A stretch of DNA of 64,000 nt, taken from positions 1 through 64,000 of the forward strand of contig CALVDG010000011.1 of assembly GCA_944326255.1 (NCBI GenBank), in the 5' to 3' direction. Of this stretch, positions 16,185 to 24,499 are shown piece by piece. Positions within the stretch are counted from its first letter, which is position 1. Each line of letters begins with the position of its first letter. The notes beneath the pieces were generated by a model. It was not told the DNA's origin. It did no database searches and saw only the letters and a list, made by a program, of their open reading frames with translations. This stretch comes from an uncultured Bacteroidales bacterium. GTDB lineage: Bacteria > Bacteroidota > Bacteroidia > Bacteroidales > UBA932. A program made the position numbers and the translations under genes.

Positions 16185-17465
16185 TTAATCGATTGTTGAC
16201 AAATATATCTCCTTTATCTTCTTGGCCGCGTTGTTCCATTTGAGGGTATTGACCTCGTCCAGACCGCAGCGCGAGGCCATGGCTCCGAGAGCCGGATATC
16301 TGAGGATGCCGTATATGGCATCGGCCATGGCGTCTATATCCCAGAAGTCCACCTTGATGGAATGTCTGAGCACCTCAGCCACGCCTGACTGCTTCGATAT
16401 GATGGTCGGTACGCCGGTCCTCATGGCCTCCAGGGGCGATATGCCGAACGGCTCCGACACCGACGGCATCACATACACATCCGACATAGCGAACATACGC
16501 TGCACGTCGGCTCCTCTGAGAAATCCGGTGAAATGAAACCTGTCGGATATGCCCAGCTTGGCCACCCGGCGGATCGAGCGGTTGAGCAGGTCTCCGCTGC
16601 CTGCCATCACGAACCTGACGTTCTTATAGTATTTCAGGACCTTGTTCGCCGCCTCTATGAAATACTCCGGCCCCTTCTGGAAGGTAATCCTGCCGAGGAA
16701 TGTAACTACCTTTTCCGGCACTCCCCGGTGTACGTCCAGTTCACTGCGGCCGCTGAAGTCCACCGCATTGTGGACGGTAAAGACTTTGTCCGGAGATATG
16801 CCGTAACGGTTGATGACTATGTTGCGGGTAAGGTTGCTCACCGTTATGACCCTGTCAGCAGCCTCCATACCCATCTTCTCAAGGGCATACACCTGAGTAT
16901 TGACATTCTCTCCGCTGCGGTCATACTCCGTGGCATGGACATGTATCACCAGCGGCTTGCCCGTAAGCCTCTTGGCCGCCACTCCGGCCGGATAGGTAAG
17001 CCAGTCATGGGCATGTATCACATCGAACTGATTCTGCATGGCGATAGTTCCGCCCACCAGAGCATAGCGGGCGACCTCCTCCATAAGGTTCGTACCGTAC
17101 TTTCCGGAGAACTTGTACTTCTGTTTGAAATTGATCCTGAACTCCTGCGCCTGTGAATGCCGGTCCTTCTCCACCATCTCCGTAAAGTCCTCCGGATCGA
17201 CATAGGGGATCATGTTTGTCCCTATTCTCAGGAAATTGATCCGTTCCAGGAAATCCAGAGGAGAGCAGGTTATATCCGCAGCCTCAACGTCACTGGCATT
17301 GATGATGCGCGCCACCCTGCCGTCCTCGTCCCCGGAGGCCGAGGGCATCACGAACAGCACGTCCACTCCGTTGTTGGCCAGACCCCGGACCATTCCGTAA
17401 CAGGCCGTACCGAGACCTCCGGCTATGTGAGGGGGAAACTCCCACCCGAACATCAGGACTCTCAT
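16185..17465 (-). CDS. GT4 glycosyltransferase (glycogen-synthase-like)
   Basis: A 426-residue GT-B fold enzyme. The N-terminus MRVLMFGWEFPPHIAGGLGT is the glycine-rich acceptor-side loop of glycogen/starch synthase-like GT4 enzymes; ITFQKGPEYFIEAANKV and EPFGISPLEAMRTGVPTI are the GT4 donor-binding signatures (E-x7-E). It overlaps the debranching enzyme gene by 4 nt (ATGA), indicating translational coupling. In the Bacteroidota glycogen cluster this gene is a conserved companion of GH57; it could prime or elongate alpha-glucan, but the exact acceptor is unknown. Confidence 0.88.
   Translation of the reverse strand: MRVLMFGWEFPPHIAGGLGTACYGMVRGLANNGVDVLFVMPSASGDEDGRVARIINASDVEAADITCSPLDFLERINFLRIGTNMIPYVDPEDFTEMVEKDRHSQAQEFRINFKQKYKFSGKYGTNLMEEVARYALVGGTIAMQNQFDVIHAHDWLTYPAGVAAKRLTGKPLVIHVHATEYDRSGENVNTQVYALEKMGMEAADRVITVSNLTRNIVINRYGISPDKVFTVHNAVDFSGRSELDVHRGVPEKVVTFLGRITFQKGPEYFIEAANKVLKYYKNVRFVMAGSGDLLNRSIRRVAKLGISDRFHFTGFLRGADVQRMFAMSDVYVMPSVSEPFGISPLEAMRTGVPTIISKQSGVAEVLRHSIKVDFWDIDAMADAIYGILRYPALGAMASRCGLDEVNTLKWNNAAKKIKEIYLSTID
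16200..16207 (-). promoter_or_regulatory. Possible internal -7 box upstream of the GH57 gene
   Basis: Minus strand TATATTTG fits TAnnTTTG, 26 nt before ATG 16173, but it overlaps the last codons of the GT4 gene; it may give extra expression of the distal cluster, or be chance. Confidence 0.35.
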
Positions 17466-19405
17466 AACTCCTCCTTTTTATATTGTTCCACCAGATATTC
17501 CGAACGCAGAAGCGACGCTGTGGCCACCGCACTGGAGATAGCCCCGTGAGGGTTGTGCGGGGGATCTCCGTCGTAAAGCTCGCAGATGCTGCCTACTCCG
17601 TGACGCTCTATATCCTCCTCAAAAGCACCGGTCAGTTCCTCTGCCCTTCTGACAAACATGCCGCCATACAGTATGAGCATGGCCTCTATGTAGAATGTCA
17701 GCAGCCAGACCCTGGTAGAGCCCTGATGATAGGCGTGGTCGCGCTGGTTCTGGTTTCCGTCATATACGCCTTTGTAAAGGGGATTTTTCGGCGAAAGGGT
17801 GCGGATGCCCCGCGAGGTCAGCAGCTCGCGCTTGACAGCATCCATGACATTTGCCCGGACTTCCTCGGAAAGCGGCGAATACTCCAGCGCACAGGCAAAT
17901 ATCTGATTGGGCCTCATATAGAGATTCCTGCCGCGCTCGTCCACATAGTCCGCCAGATGACCGCATCCCTCATCCCAGAACATATCGTAGAAAGAAGTAT
18001 CCATACGGTCTTTCAGTGACTGCAGGGCATAGAGCAGACGTGTATCGCTGCCGTAACGGGACTCCATATCCAGCACATAAGCTACGGCATTGTACCAGAA
18101 AGCATTGGTCTCCACCTGATACCCTGCCCGCTCGGTCACGGGATTACCCTCGCTGTCATAAGCGTTCATCCACGACATGGCCACACCGTTCATCCTGACC
18201 CAGAGCAGGCCGTTGTCGTCGAGACGGACTCCCATCCTGCCCCCTTCCAGGAAACTCCGGACTATGGCTCTGAGCCTGTCCCTGTATTTCAGCCATACGC
18301 CCTGAGCATCGCCAGTAAAGGCCGCGTACTGCTGTACGGCCCAGATGAGCCAGAGAGCCGCATCGGCCTGCTTGGAGCCGTGCAGAATCTGCTGCCCGTA
18401 TATCTTGAACGTACTTTCCATGACCTCCTCGAAAGTGCCTGTGTCCCCTTCCGCAGCCAGAGTAAGGCCGGGCAGGGCTATCATCGTCTCCCTCAGTCCT
18501 TTTCCCAGCCACGTATAGCCGCTGTATATCTCTTTCAGTCCGCGTCCGCCGTTGATGATGAACTGCTTGGCCGCCCGTCTGAGACAGTCGTCATAGCTCT
18601 GCAGGGATATCCTCTTGGCCTCCTCCCTGGTAAATACTCCCACCAAGCCCTTGACCGCTGCCGGGGACGTGGAGACCGAGACTATCACGGACTCGCCCTT
18701 CTTTATAGGAAACTCGAAATATCCAGGAGTATACAGGTCCTCCTCGTAGAGGAATCCCCTGCGTTTCTCCTCCTGGTACTCGACATTGTAATACCAGTCC
18801 GGATTATGAAAATAGTCGTTCTTACGGTTTATCTGGATATTGACGGCGGGAAATCCGTCATACAGCCTGAAAGCCGCGCCTCCGTCCACAGCAGCGTAGT
18901 TACGGTCAGCGGCGTCATTGGCATGGGTCAGCGCATGGATCTCCCTGAATGCCAGGAACGGCCTGAGACGCAACGTAGTGGCCGAATGTGCGTCCAGCAG
19001 GGTGTACTTTATGAGCAGCTGCTCCTTGTTGTGCAGAAAGAGGAAAGACTTGCTCATCAGGATGCCTCCGACGCGGTAGGTGATGACGGGATACCTGTCG
19101 AACTCGAAGTCCACTATGTACTTGTGTCCGCGCGGCTCATAATTGTTCTTGCCGTAACAGCGGATGCCGAGGTTGAAGTCCCTGTCATGCTGGATCAGGG
19201 TCTCGTCCAGAGATGACAGGAGGACATACCTTCTGCTGTCGAAATTCTTGACGGGGAGTACGAAAAGACCGTGGTATTTCCGTGTGTTGCAACCGACAAT
19301 GGTGGTGTTGAGGTATCCGCCGGTCTTGTTGGTGGCGAGAATCTCCCGAACCAGGGAATACTCCAGGTTCACCAACTCTGCTTTGTCAAATTTAAGATAC
19401 GACAT
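17462..19405 (-). CDS. Glycogen debranching enzyme (amylo-alpha-1,6-glucosidase, GH133)
   Basis: A 647-residue enzyme that removes alpha-1,6 branch stubs. An N-terminal GDE_N-type domain (LATNKTGGYLNTTIVGCNTR, then KYHGLFVLP) is followed from about residue 290 by the (alpha/alpha)6 amylo-1,6-glucosidase domain (LGKGLRETMIALPGLTLAAE, ALWLIWAVQQY, ETNAFWYNAVAY, ALEYSPLS). Similar arrangement to archaeal and Bacteroidota debranching enzymes that lack the transferase half of the eukaryotic protein. It lies 11 nt downstream of the branching enzyme gene and is coupled to the GT4 gene. Confidence 0.9.
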   Translation of the reverse strand: MSYLKFDKAELVNLEYSLVREILATNKTGGYLNTTIVGCNTRKYHGLFVLPVKNFDSRRYVLLSSLDETLIQHDRDFNLGIRCYGKNNYEPRGHKYIVDFEFDRYPVITYRVGGILMSKSFLFLHNKEQLLIKYTLLDAHSATTLRLRPFLAFREIHALTHANDAADRNYAAVDGGAAFRLYDGFPAVNIQINRKNDYFHNPDWYYNVEYQEEKRRGFLYEEDLYTPGYFEFPIKKGESVIVSVSTSPAAVKGLVGVFTREEAKRISLQSYDDCLRRAAKQFIINGGRGLKEIYSGYTWLGKGLRETMIALPGLTLAAEGDTGTFEEVMESTFKIYGQQILHGSKQADAALWLIWAVQQYAAFTGDAQGVWLKYRDRLRAIVRSFLEGGRMGVRLDDNGLLWVRMNGVAMSWMNAYDSEGNPVTERAGYQVETNAFWYNAVAYVLDMESRYGSDTRLLYALQSLKDRMDTSFYDMFWDEGCGHLADYVDERGRNLYMRPNQIFACALEYSPLSEEVRANVMDAVKRELLTSRGIRTLSPKNPLYKGVYDGNQNQRDHAYHQGSTRVWLLTFYIEAMLILYGGMFVRRAEELTGAFEEDIERHGVGSICELYDGDPPHNPHGAISSAVATASLLRSEYLVEQYKKEEL

Positions 19406-19416
19406 ATATTGTATAA

Positions 19417-21387
19417 TTAATGTCTTTTCAGGACAATGGCCGATCTGCTGGGCAGATAGAGTGACAGCAGGTCGCAGTCCCCTTCTCTCACGGTGAAGTG
19501 AGACACACTTCCATCATTTCTACCGAAACCTCCGAACACCGGATCATCGGAATCGAGCACCTGCCTGTACTCTCCGGCCGCAGCGCGGAACCTGAAATCT
19601 GAGACAGAACGCTCAGGATGGAAATTCAGTGCAAAGATAAAATATCCTCTGCCAAAAATCAAAACTTTTTGCCGCTCATCCACATAAAGTTGGACAGGTC
19701 TGTCCCTCAGTATTCCGTTCTCCGAGAAAAGATGTATCATGGCCTTGTCGAACTGCAGCAGCTGACCGTACCGCAGATCGGGATTGTCGGCCAGAGACCA
19801 CTGCCGGCGGGCGTAGAAATACGACCAGCCGTTCCCCTCTCTCGGAAAGTCTATCCACTCCGGATGGCCGAACTCATTGCCCATGAAATTGAGGTATCCG
19901 TCCCCGGCCGTAGCCAGGGTCACCAGGCGTATCATCTTGTGCAGGGCCATGCCTCGCTCCACCGTCAGATTCTGCGAGCCTTTGTTCATGGACGTGTACA
20001 TCTCCTTGTCCATCAGCCGGAAGATGATCGTCTTGTCCCCCACAAGCGCCTGGTCGTGACATTCCGCATAGCTGATGGTACGCTCGTCCTGACGCTTGTT
20101 GGTCAGTTCATAGTATATCTCCCCCATGCTCCAGTCCTCGTCCCGGCGCTCCTTTATCCACTTGATCCAGTGGTCGGCTATGCCCATGCTGAGCCGGAAG
20201 TCGAAACCTGTACCGCCGTCCCTGAGGGGAGCCGCCAGACCCGGCATACCGCTCACGTCCTCGGCTATGGTTATGGCCTTGGGATTGATCTCCTTGACCA
20301 GGATATTGGCCAGTCCGAGATAAGTCAGGGCATCCTCGTCCTGCTCTCCGTCAAAATAGCAGGAATAATCGGTAAAGTCCCTGCCCAGGCCGTGATCCAG
20401 GTATATCATGCTGGTCACTCCGTCAAAGCGGAAGCCGTCGATATGATACTCCTCCATCCAGAACTTGATGTTGGACAGCAGGAAATGCACTGTGGCCGGC
20501 TTGCCGTAATTCAGGCATCGCGAGCCCCACGCCGGATGCCGTCCCCTGGGACCGCCGTGACAGTACATGCAGTCCGTACCGTCCAGCATACCGATGCCCT
20601 CCACCTCGTTGTCCACGGCATGGGAGTGTACGATATCCATCACCACGGCGATGCCCAGTCCGTGAGCCTCGTCCACCAGAGCCTTGAACTCCTCGGGCGT
20701 ACCGAAACGCGAGCTGAGGGCGAAGAAACCGGACACCTGGTAGCCGAACGAGCCGTAATAGGGATGCTCCTGCAGGGCCATCAGCTGCAGGGTGTTGTAG
20801 CCCAGCTCATGGACGCGGGGCAGCACATTCCGACGGAATTCGTCGAAAGAAGCGACTTTCTCCTGCTCGGAGCTCATGCCTATATGGGCCTCGTAGATGA
20901 GCGGATTGCCGTTATGAGGCGTGAATCCGTGCTTCCAGCGGTATATCTTCGGAGGCTGCCACACCTGGGCTGCGAATATCTTGGTCTCAGGATCCTGTAC
21001 ACAGCGGACCGCATAGGCCGGAAGCCTCTCGCCGCTGCCGCCGTTCCACTCCACGTACCATTTGAACAGTGAGCCGTGCGGCATCTCCGCTGCCGGAAGA
21101 CGCAGTTCCCAGTCACCGTTCCCGATACCGGCAAGGCGGTAACGCTCATCCTTCCGCCACCCGTTGACGTCTCCTATCAGGTATACGGCCGTGGCATTGG
21201 GAGCCCACTCGCGGAACACCACACTGTCCTTCTCCCGATGGACTCCGTAGTACAGATGATTGTTCACCGCATCGGCGAGCCTGCGGCCATAACCGGCCGT
21301 CTCCTGCTTCTGAAACACTATGTTTCTGTAACGCCTGTCTATCTGTTCCCGGTACGGGGCCAGATACGGATCCGCATCGTAAATCAT
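19417..21387 (-). CDS. glgB: 1,4-alpha-glucan branching enzyme, eukaryotic GBE1-like (GH13)
   Basis: A 656-residue branching enzyme. A CBM48-type N-terminal domain (about 40-150) precedes a GH13 barrel with GYNTLQLMALQEHPYYGSFG, the nucleophile in DGFRFDGVTSM, the acid/base Glu in ITIAEDVSGMPG and ECHDQALVGDKT. These segments resemble the animal and fungal branching enzymes more than E. coli GlgB, a known split in this family. Start at ATG 21387 is preferred; a longer ORF from 21483 would overlap xseB. First gene of the glycogen cluster on this strand. Confidence 0.9.
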   Translation of the reverse strand: MIYDADPYLAPYREQIDRRYRNIVFQKQETAGYGRRLADAVNNHLYYGVHREKDSVVFREWAPNATAVYLIGDVNGWRKDERYRLAGIGNGDWELRLPAAEMPHGSLFKWYVEWNGGSGERLPAYAVRCVQDPETKIFAAQVWQPPKIYRWKHGFTPHNGNPLIYEAHIGMSSEQEKVASFDEFRRNVLPRVHELGYNTLQLMALQEHPYYGSFGYQVSGFFALSSRFGTPEEFKALVDEAHGLGIAVVMDIVHSHAVDNEVEGIGMLDGTDCMYCHGGPRGRHPAWGSRCLNYGKPATVHFLLSNIKFWMEEYHIDGFRFDGVTSMIYLDHGLGRDFTDYSCYFDGEQDEDALTYLGLANILVKEINPKAITIAEDVSGMPGLAAPLRDGGTGFDFRLSMGIADHWIKWIKERRDEDWSMGEIYYELTNKRQDERTISYAECHDQALVGDKTIIFRLMDKEMYTSMNKGSQNLTVERGMALHKMIRLVTLATAGDGYLNFMGNEFGHPEWIDFPREGNGWSYFYARRQWSLADNPDLRYGQLLQFDKAMIHLFSENGILRDRPVQLYVDERQKVLIFGRGYFIFALNFHPERSVSDFRFRAAAGEYRQVLDSDDPVFGGFGRNDGSVSHFTVREGDCDLLSLYLPSRSAIVLKRH

Positions 21388-21469
21388 AACTTCTGTCGTT
21401 TTATCGTACTTCAATATTCCGTCACACCCAGCAGTTCCGGCAGGCTTTCGGGACACACCCGCCCGGCGG

Positions 21470-21664
21470 CTACTGTTCCTCAAGTATCCTGCCGATACTT
21501 TCCTCGCTCTCCTTGAGCATCCTGCGGCAGTATGTCAGCAGCGCGGCCGCCTCCTTCACCTTCGCCGGTATGTCCCCGACGGCGGTCTGCGGATTCTCTA
21601 TCTCCGCCACTATCTTCTCCAGACGCCCGAGCGCCTCCTCATACTTCATATTCTCCATTTCCAT
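21470..21664 (-). CDS. xseB: Exodeoxyribonuclease VII small subunit
   Basis: A 64-residue helical protein with the XseB pattern YEEALGRLEKIVAEIENP and a second helix with AALLTYCRRMLKES. It binds the C-terminal helices of XseA to form the ExoVII single-strand nuclease. It lies downstream of xseA on the same strand but is separated from it by a toxin-antitoxin pair, an unusual break in a normally adjacent gene pair. Confidence 0.93.
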   Translation of the reverse strand: MEMENMKYEEALGRLEKIVAEIENPQTAVGDIPAKVKEAAALLTYCRRMLKESEESIGRILEEQ

Positions 21665-21685
21665 TATCTTTAATTTGGTCTATAA

Positions 21686-22012
21686 TCACCACAACGCGAC
21701 CTTGCCCATCGCTCCCATATCCAGACTGGCGGTCTTTACGCCCATGGCTTTAAAAGCTCTTACAATAGTGGAATAAGTAATGCTTTTTCCACTTTCAATC
21801 TTTGAAATTTGAGCCCGCTTCACTCCCATAAGCTCTCCAAGTTGTTCCTGTGTCAGATGGTTGGCTTCCCGCGTATGCCTGATAGCGTCCCCTATAAGAA
21901 ATTCATCCATCCTCTGATCAAACTCCGCACGTGCAGAAGTACCTTTTTCTCCAACAACCCGATCCAACACCTCTTCATGAGTAAAGAGCTCCATATTACC
22001 GATTTTCTCCAT
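21686..22012 (-). CDS. HigA-type antitoxin (XRE-family HTH)
   Basis: A 108-residue DNA-binding protein. The C-terminal half carries an XRE helix-turn-helix (HTREANHLTQEQLGELMGVK, then RAQISKIESGKS), the N-terminal half likely wraps the toxin. The start is ATG 22012; the in-frame start at 22033 is a TTG. The gene overlaps the 3' end of the toxin gene by 17 nt, the toxin-first order typical of higBA. It should repress its own promoter at 22376 and neutralise the toxin. Confidence 0.85.
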   Translation of the reverse strand: MEKIGNMELFTHEEVLDRVVGEKGTSARAEFDQRMDEFLIGDAIRHTREANHLTQEQLGELMGVKRAQISKIESGKSITYSTIVRAFKAMGVKTASLDMGAMGKVALW

Positions 22013-22358
22013 TGTATTCTCTTTTAAAATCAAAATATCGTTTTCTTATCCCGTCCGCCCTTTCTATCTCTCTTTTAGGCGTTTTCTGAGTCTTTTTCAC
22101 AAACCCGTGCGCCACAACCACAAGTGTCTCCGACTCTGTATCCCAAAAGGCTAAAAGGCGATATGCAATCCCCCTATATAAAGTGCGGAATTCCCATATG
22201 TCAGAGTCTCCCATCTTCTTAAACAAATCTTTATCCACCACATGCATCGCCTTACTGATGTTAAAGACTATTTTTTCCCTGGCCTTTTCATCCAATGACT
22301 CTAAAAACTCTACCGCCTCTTTCAAATACAACACTTTAAATCTTTCCCGTCCTACCAT
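21996..22358 (-). CDS. HigB/RelE-superfamily toxin (Gp49-like)
   Basis: A 120-residue protein of the phage Gp49-like HigB group: YLKEAVEFLESLDEKAREKI, then EFRTLYRGIAYRLLAFWD and VVVAHGFVKKTQKTPKREIE, the signature C-terminal core of this RelE-fold family of ribosome-dependent mRNA interferases. The basic residues Arg, Lys and His of the core are present, so it should be active. Inserted between xseA and xseB together with its antitoxin; base composition is lower in GC than the flanking exonuclease genes. Confidence 0.88.
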   Translation of the reverse strand: MVGRERFKVLYLKEAVEFLESLDEKAREKIVFNISKAMHVVDKDLFKKMGDSDIWEFRTLYRGIAYRLLAFWDTESETLVVVAHGFVKKTQKTPKREIERADGIRKRYFDFKREYNGENR

Positions 22359-22375
22359 ACAACTTTAATCTAATG

Positions 22376-22383
22376 CAAATGTA
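22376..22383 (-). promoter_or_regulatory. -7 box for the toxin-antitoxin pair
   Basis: Minus strand TACATTTG fits TAnnTTTG, 17 nt before the toxin ATG at 22358; the module brings its own promoter. Confidence 0.6.
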
Positions 22384-22423
22384 ACAAATTCCGTTCCTTT
22401 TCAGGAAACATTCTTGATTTTTT

Positions 22424-23773
22424 TTAATTTCCACCACACTTGTCGCTCCTGACAGAGTCAACGAGGCAGCGGGCGGTGCCGTCACTCAGGAGCAGGTCGA
22501 TGCTGTCTCCGGGTGCGAGGAGGGCGGCGGACTCCACCGGACGGCCTCCGCGCAGCACATAGGCACTGCCGGGCCGGAGCATGGCCACAGGATCCCCCTT
22601 GCGGATGCGGAGTTCCAGCATATCCAACCTGCCTGCCTCTGCCTTAAGACGCAGAGCCACACCGCTCCTGGCTCTCATCCACAGCATGTTCAGCCCGTTC
22701 TGCTCATTGCCGGAACGCACCGTCACACCTTTCCTGATGCGCATGAGCAGCATGTCCATCCGGTTGGACTCCAGACGGCACCGCATGGCCGTTCCGGACT
22801 GGAGCCGGCGGGCCGTCTGCTCCTGACGCAGTCGCAGATTCTCCATCCTGAGCGTGACAGACGAACGCAGACGGTCGGCCAGAGCCGTCAGGGAAGCGTC
22901 CTCCGCTACGAAAGCATCCACTATGTAGTCGGCCAGGGCAGTCGGCGTCTTGAGAGACCTGGCCGCCACCATGTCGCAGATGTGCCTGTCCCGCTCGTGT
23001 CCCACGGCCACAAGCACCGGCAGCGGAAAGCGGGCGATACTGACCGCCAGGTCGTAATCGTCAAAGCACACCAGATCCGCCACCGCTCCGCCTCCGCGCA
23101 GCAGCAGCACCGCATCGTACTGCGCCCCCTCGGCCAGGTCGTCCAGCACACTGTTCAGGGCGTCTATAATGCCGGCCGGAGCCGTCGCTCCCTGCATCGG
23201 AGCCGGATACAGCCTCGTGTAAAAGCGGAAACCGTAGCCGTTGTCGTAAAGATGATTCATGAAGTCCCCGTAACCGGCGGCCGTCTCAGAAGTTATCAGG
23301 GCAAACCTCCTGGGCAGCCCAGGCATGGGCAGGGCTTTGTTCAACTCCAGAAGCCCCTCTCGGGAAAGCCTTTCCAAAGTACGTTGCCGGGCCAGTTCCA
23401 CCTCCCCGAGGGTGAAGGCCGGATCTATGTCCTCGATGCTCAGGCTCATGCCGTACAGTTCGGAATACTGCACCCTCACCCGTACCAGCACCGTCATGCC
23501 GGCCTCCAGCCTGCGCCCGGTTCCTTGATAGAAAGCCGCCTCCACCAGCGCGCGTCTCGACCGCCAGATGACCGCCGACACCTTCGCGCTGAACACATCC
23601 CGCCCGGAGCCTTTCTCCACCAGCTCCATATAACAGTGTCCGTTGCCGTGAATCCGCAGCTCGTGTATCTCGGCTTTCACCCACACGGGCCCTGGAAGTG
23701 CCTCGGCCACTGCGCCTTTCACCCTCATCAACAACTGCGCCAATGAAATATATTCCCGCATACCATTTATCAT
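22424..23773 (-). CDS. xseA: Exodeoxyribonuclease VII large subunit
   Basis: A 449-residue subunit. The N-terminal OB-fold (ISLAQLLMRVKGAVAEALPG, then VWVKAEIHELRIHGNGHCYM) is followed by the catalytic domain (ALITSETAAGYGDFMNHL, DAVLLLRGGGAVADL, VAVGHERDRHICDMVAA, SLKTPTALADYIV) and a long coiled coil with a C-terminal beta segment. The two helical repeats near residues 320-400 (MRCRLESNRMDMLLMRIRKG and similar) are the arms that hold XseB. The closest downstream gene is a toxin-antitoxin pair rather than xseB. Confidence 0.95.
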   Translation of the reverse strand: MINGMREYISLAQLLMRVKGAVAEALPGPVWVKAEIHELRIHGNGHCYMELVEKGSGRDVFSAKVSAVIWRSRRALVEAAFYQGTGRRLEAGMTVLVRVRVQYSELYGMSLSIEDIDPAFTLGEVELARQRTLERLSREGLLELNKALPMPGLPRRFALITSETAAGYGDFMNHLYDNGYGFRFYTRLYPAPMQGATAPAGIIDALNSVLDDLAEGAQYDAVLLLRGGGAVADLVCFDDYDLAVSIARFPLPVLVAVGHERDRHICDMVAARSLKTPTALADYIVDAFVAEDASLTALADRLRSSVTLRMENLRLRQEQTARRLQSGTAMRCRLESNRMDMLLMRIRKGVTVRSGNEQNGLNMLWMRARSGVALRLKAEAGRLDMLELRIRKGDPVAMLRPGSAYVLRGGRPVESAALLAPGDSIDLLLSDGTARCLVDSVRSDKCGGN

Positions 23774-23788
23774 ATTTTATTCCACGAA

Positions 23789-23796
23789 CAAATTTA
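23789..23796 (-). promoter_or_regulatory. -7 box for xseA
   Basis: Minus strand TAAATTTG fits TAnnTTTG, 15 nt before ATG 23773; back-to-back with the engB promoter. Confidence 0.55.
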
Positions 23797-23843
23797 ACAC
23801 AAATACGCCAAAGAAAGTATTGGGAGGGAGTGGAAAATTTTGC

Positions 23844-23851
23844 TATTTTTG
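23844..23851 (+). promoter_or_regulatory. -7 box for the engB-prs-nadE-der run
   Basis: TATTTTTG fits TAnnTTTG, 15 nt before ATG 23867; divergent from the xseA promoter. Confidence 0.6.
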
Positions 23852-23866
23852 CCGTTTTAAAGCAGA

Positions 23867-24478
23867 ATGATTATCAAGACAGCCATATTCAAGGGAAGCA
23901 GCACCAAAGTGGAGCAGAAGCCGAGACTCAGAGCGCCCGAGTACGCCTTCATCGGACGGTCCAACGTCGGCAAGTCCTCGCTCATCAACATGCTGTGCGG
24001 CCAGAAGAGCCTGGCGAAGACCTCTGCCATGCCAGGCAAGACCATACTGGTCAACCACTTTCTCATCAACGACAGCTGGTATCTGGTAGACCTGCCCGGC
24101 TACGGCTTCGCCAAGGCATCCAAGAAGGCGCAGGCCACGCTGAAAGCCATGATAGAGGACTACGTGAGTCACTCCGAGGAGCTGGCCATGCTGTTCATAC
24201 TGCTGGACTCACGGCACGAGATGATGGAGATAGACCGCAGCTTCATATCCGCAGTAGCCGGAGCGAACATCCCTTTCACCGTCATACTGACAAAAAGCGA
24301 CAAGCTGTCCAAGTCCGCCCTGGAGAGGAACGCAGCATCCATACAGGCCAGTCTGGACGCAATAAAGCCCGGCATTACAGTCATCCCCACATCCTCCGAG
24401 AAGAAGACCGGAAAGGACGCTGTACTGGACCTTATAGAGGCTGACCTGAAAAACAACAGAATACCAACAACCAAGTAA
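23867..24478 (+). CDS. engB: Ribosome biogenesis GTP-binding protein YsxC/EngB
   Basis: A 203-residue GTPase of the TrmE-Era-EngA-YihA group involved in large-subunit assembly. G motifs are all visible: G1 GRSNVGKSS, G2 loop KTSAMPGKT, G3 DLPGYGFAKAS, G4 LTKSDKLS, G5 PTSSEKKTG. It starts a tightly spaced plus-strand run with prs, nadE, a small membrane protein and der, which holds two ribosome-assembly GTPases. Confidence 0.95.
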   Translation: MIIKTAIFKGSSTKVEQKPRLRAPEYAFIGRSNVGKSSLINMLCGQKSLAKTSAMPGKTILVNHFLINDSWYLVDLPGYGFAKASKKAQATLKAMIEDYVSHSEELAMLFILLDSRHEMMEIDRSFISAVAGANIPFTVILTKSDKLSKSALERNAASIQASLDAIKPGITVIPTSSEKKTGKDAVLDLIEADLKNNRIPTTK

Positions 24479-24499
24479 TACACGAAACACTGATACGAT

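Noticed and set aside
19618..21072. A 484-codon open frame antisense to the branching enzyme
   Set aside because: Same reason: the opposite strand encodes a clear GH13 enzyme with catalytic motifs.
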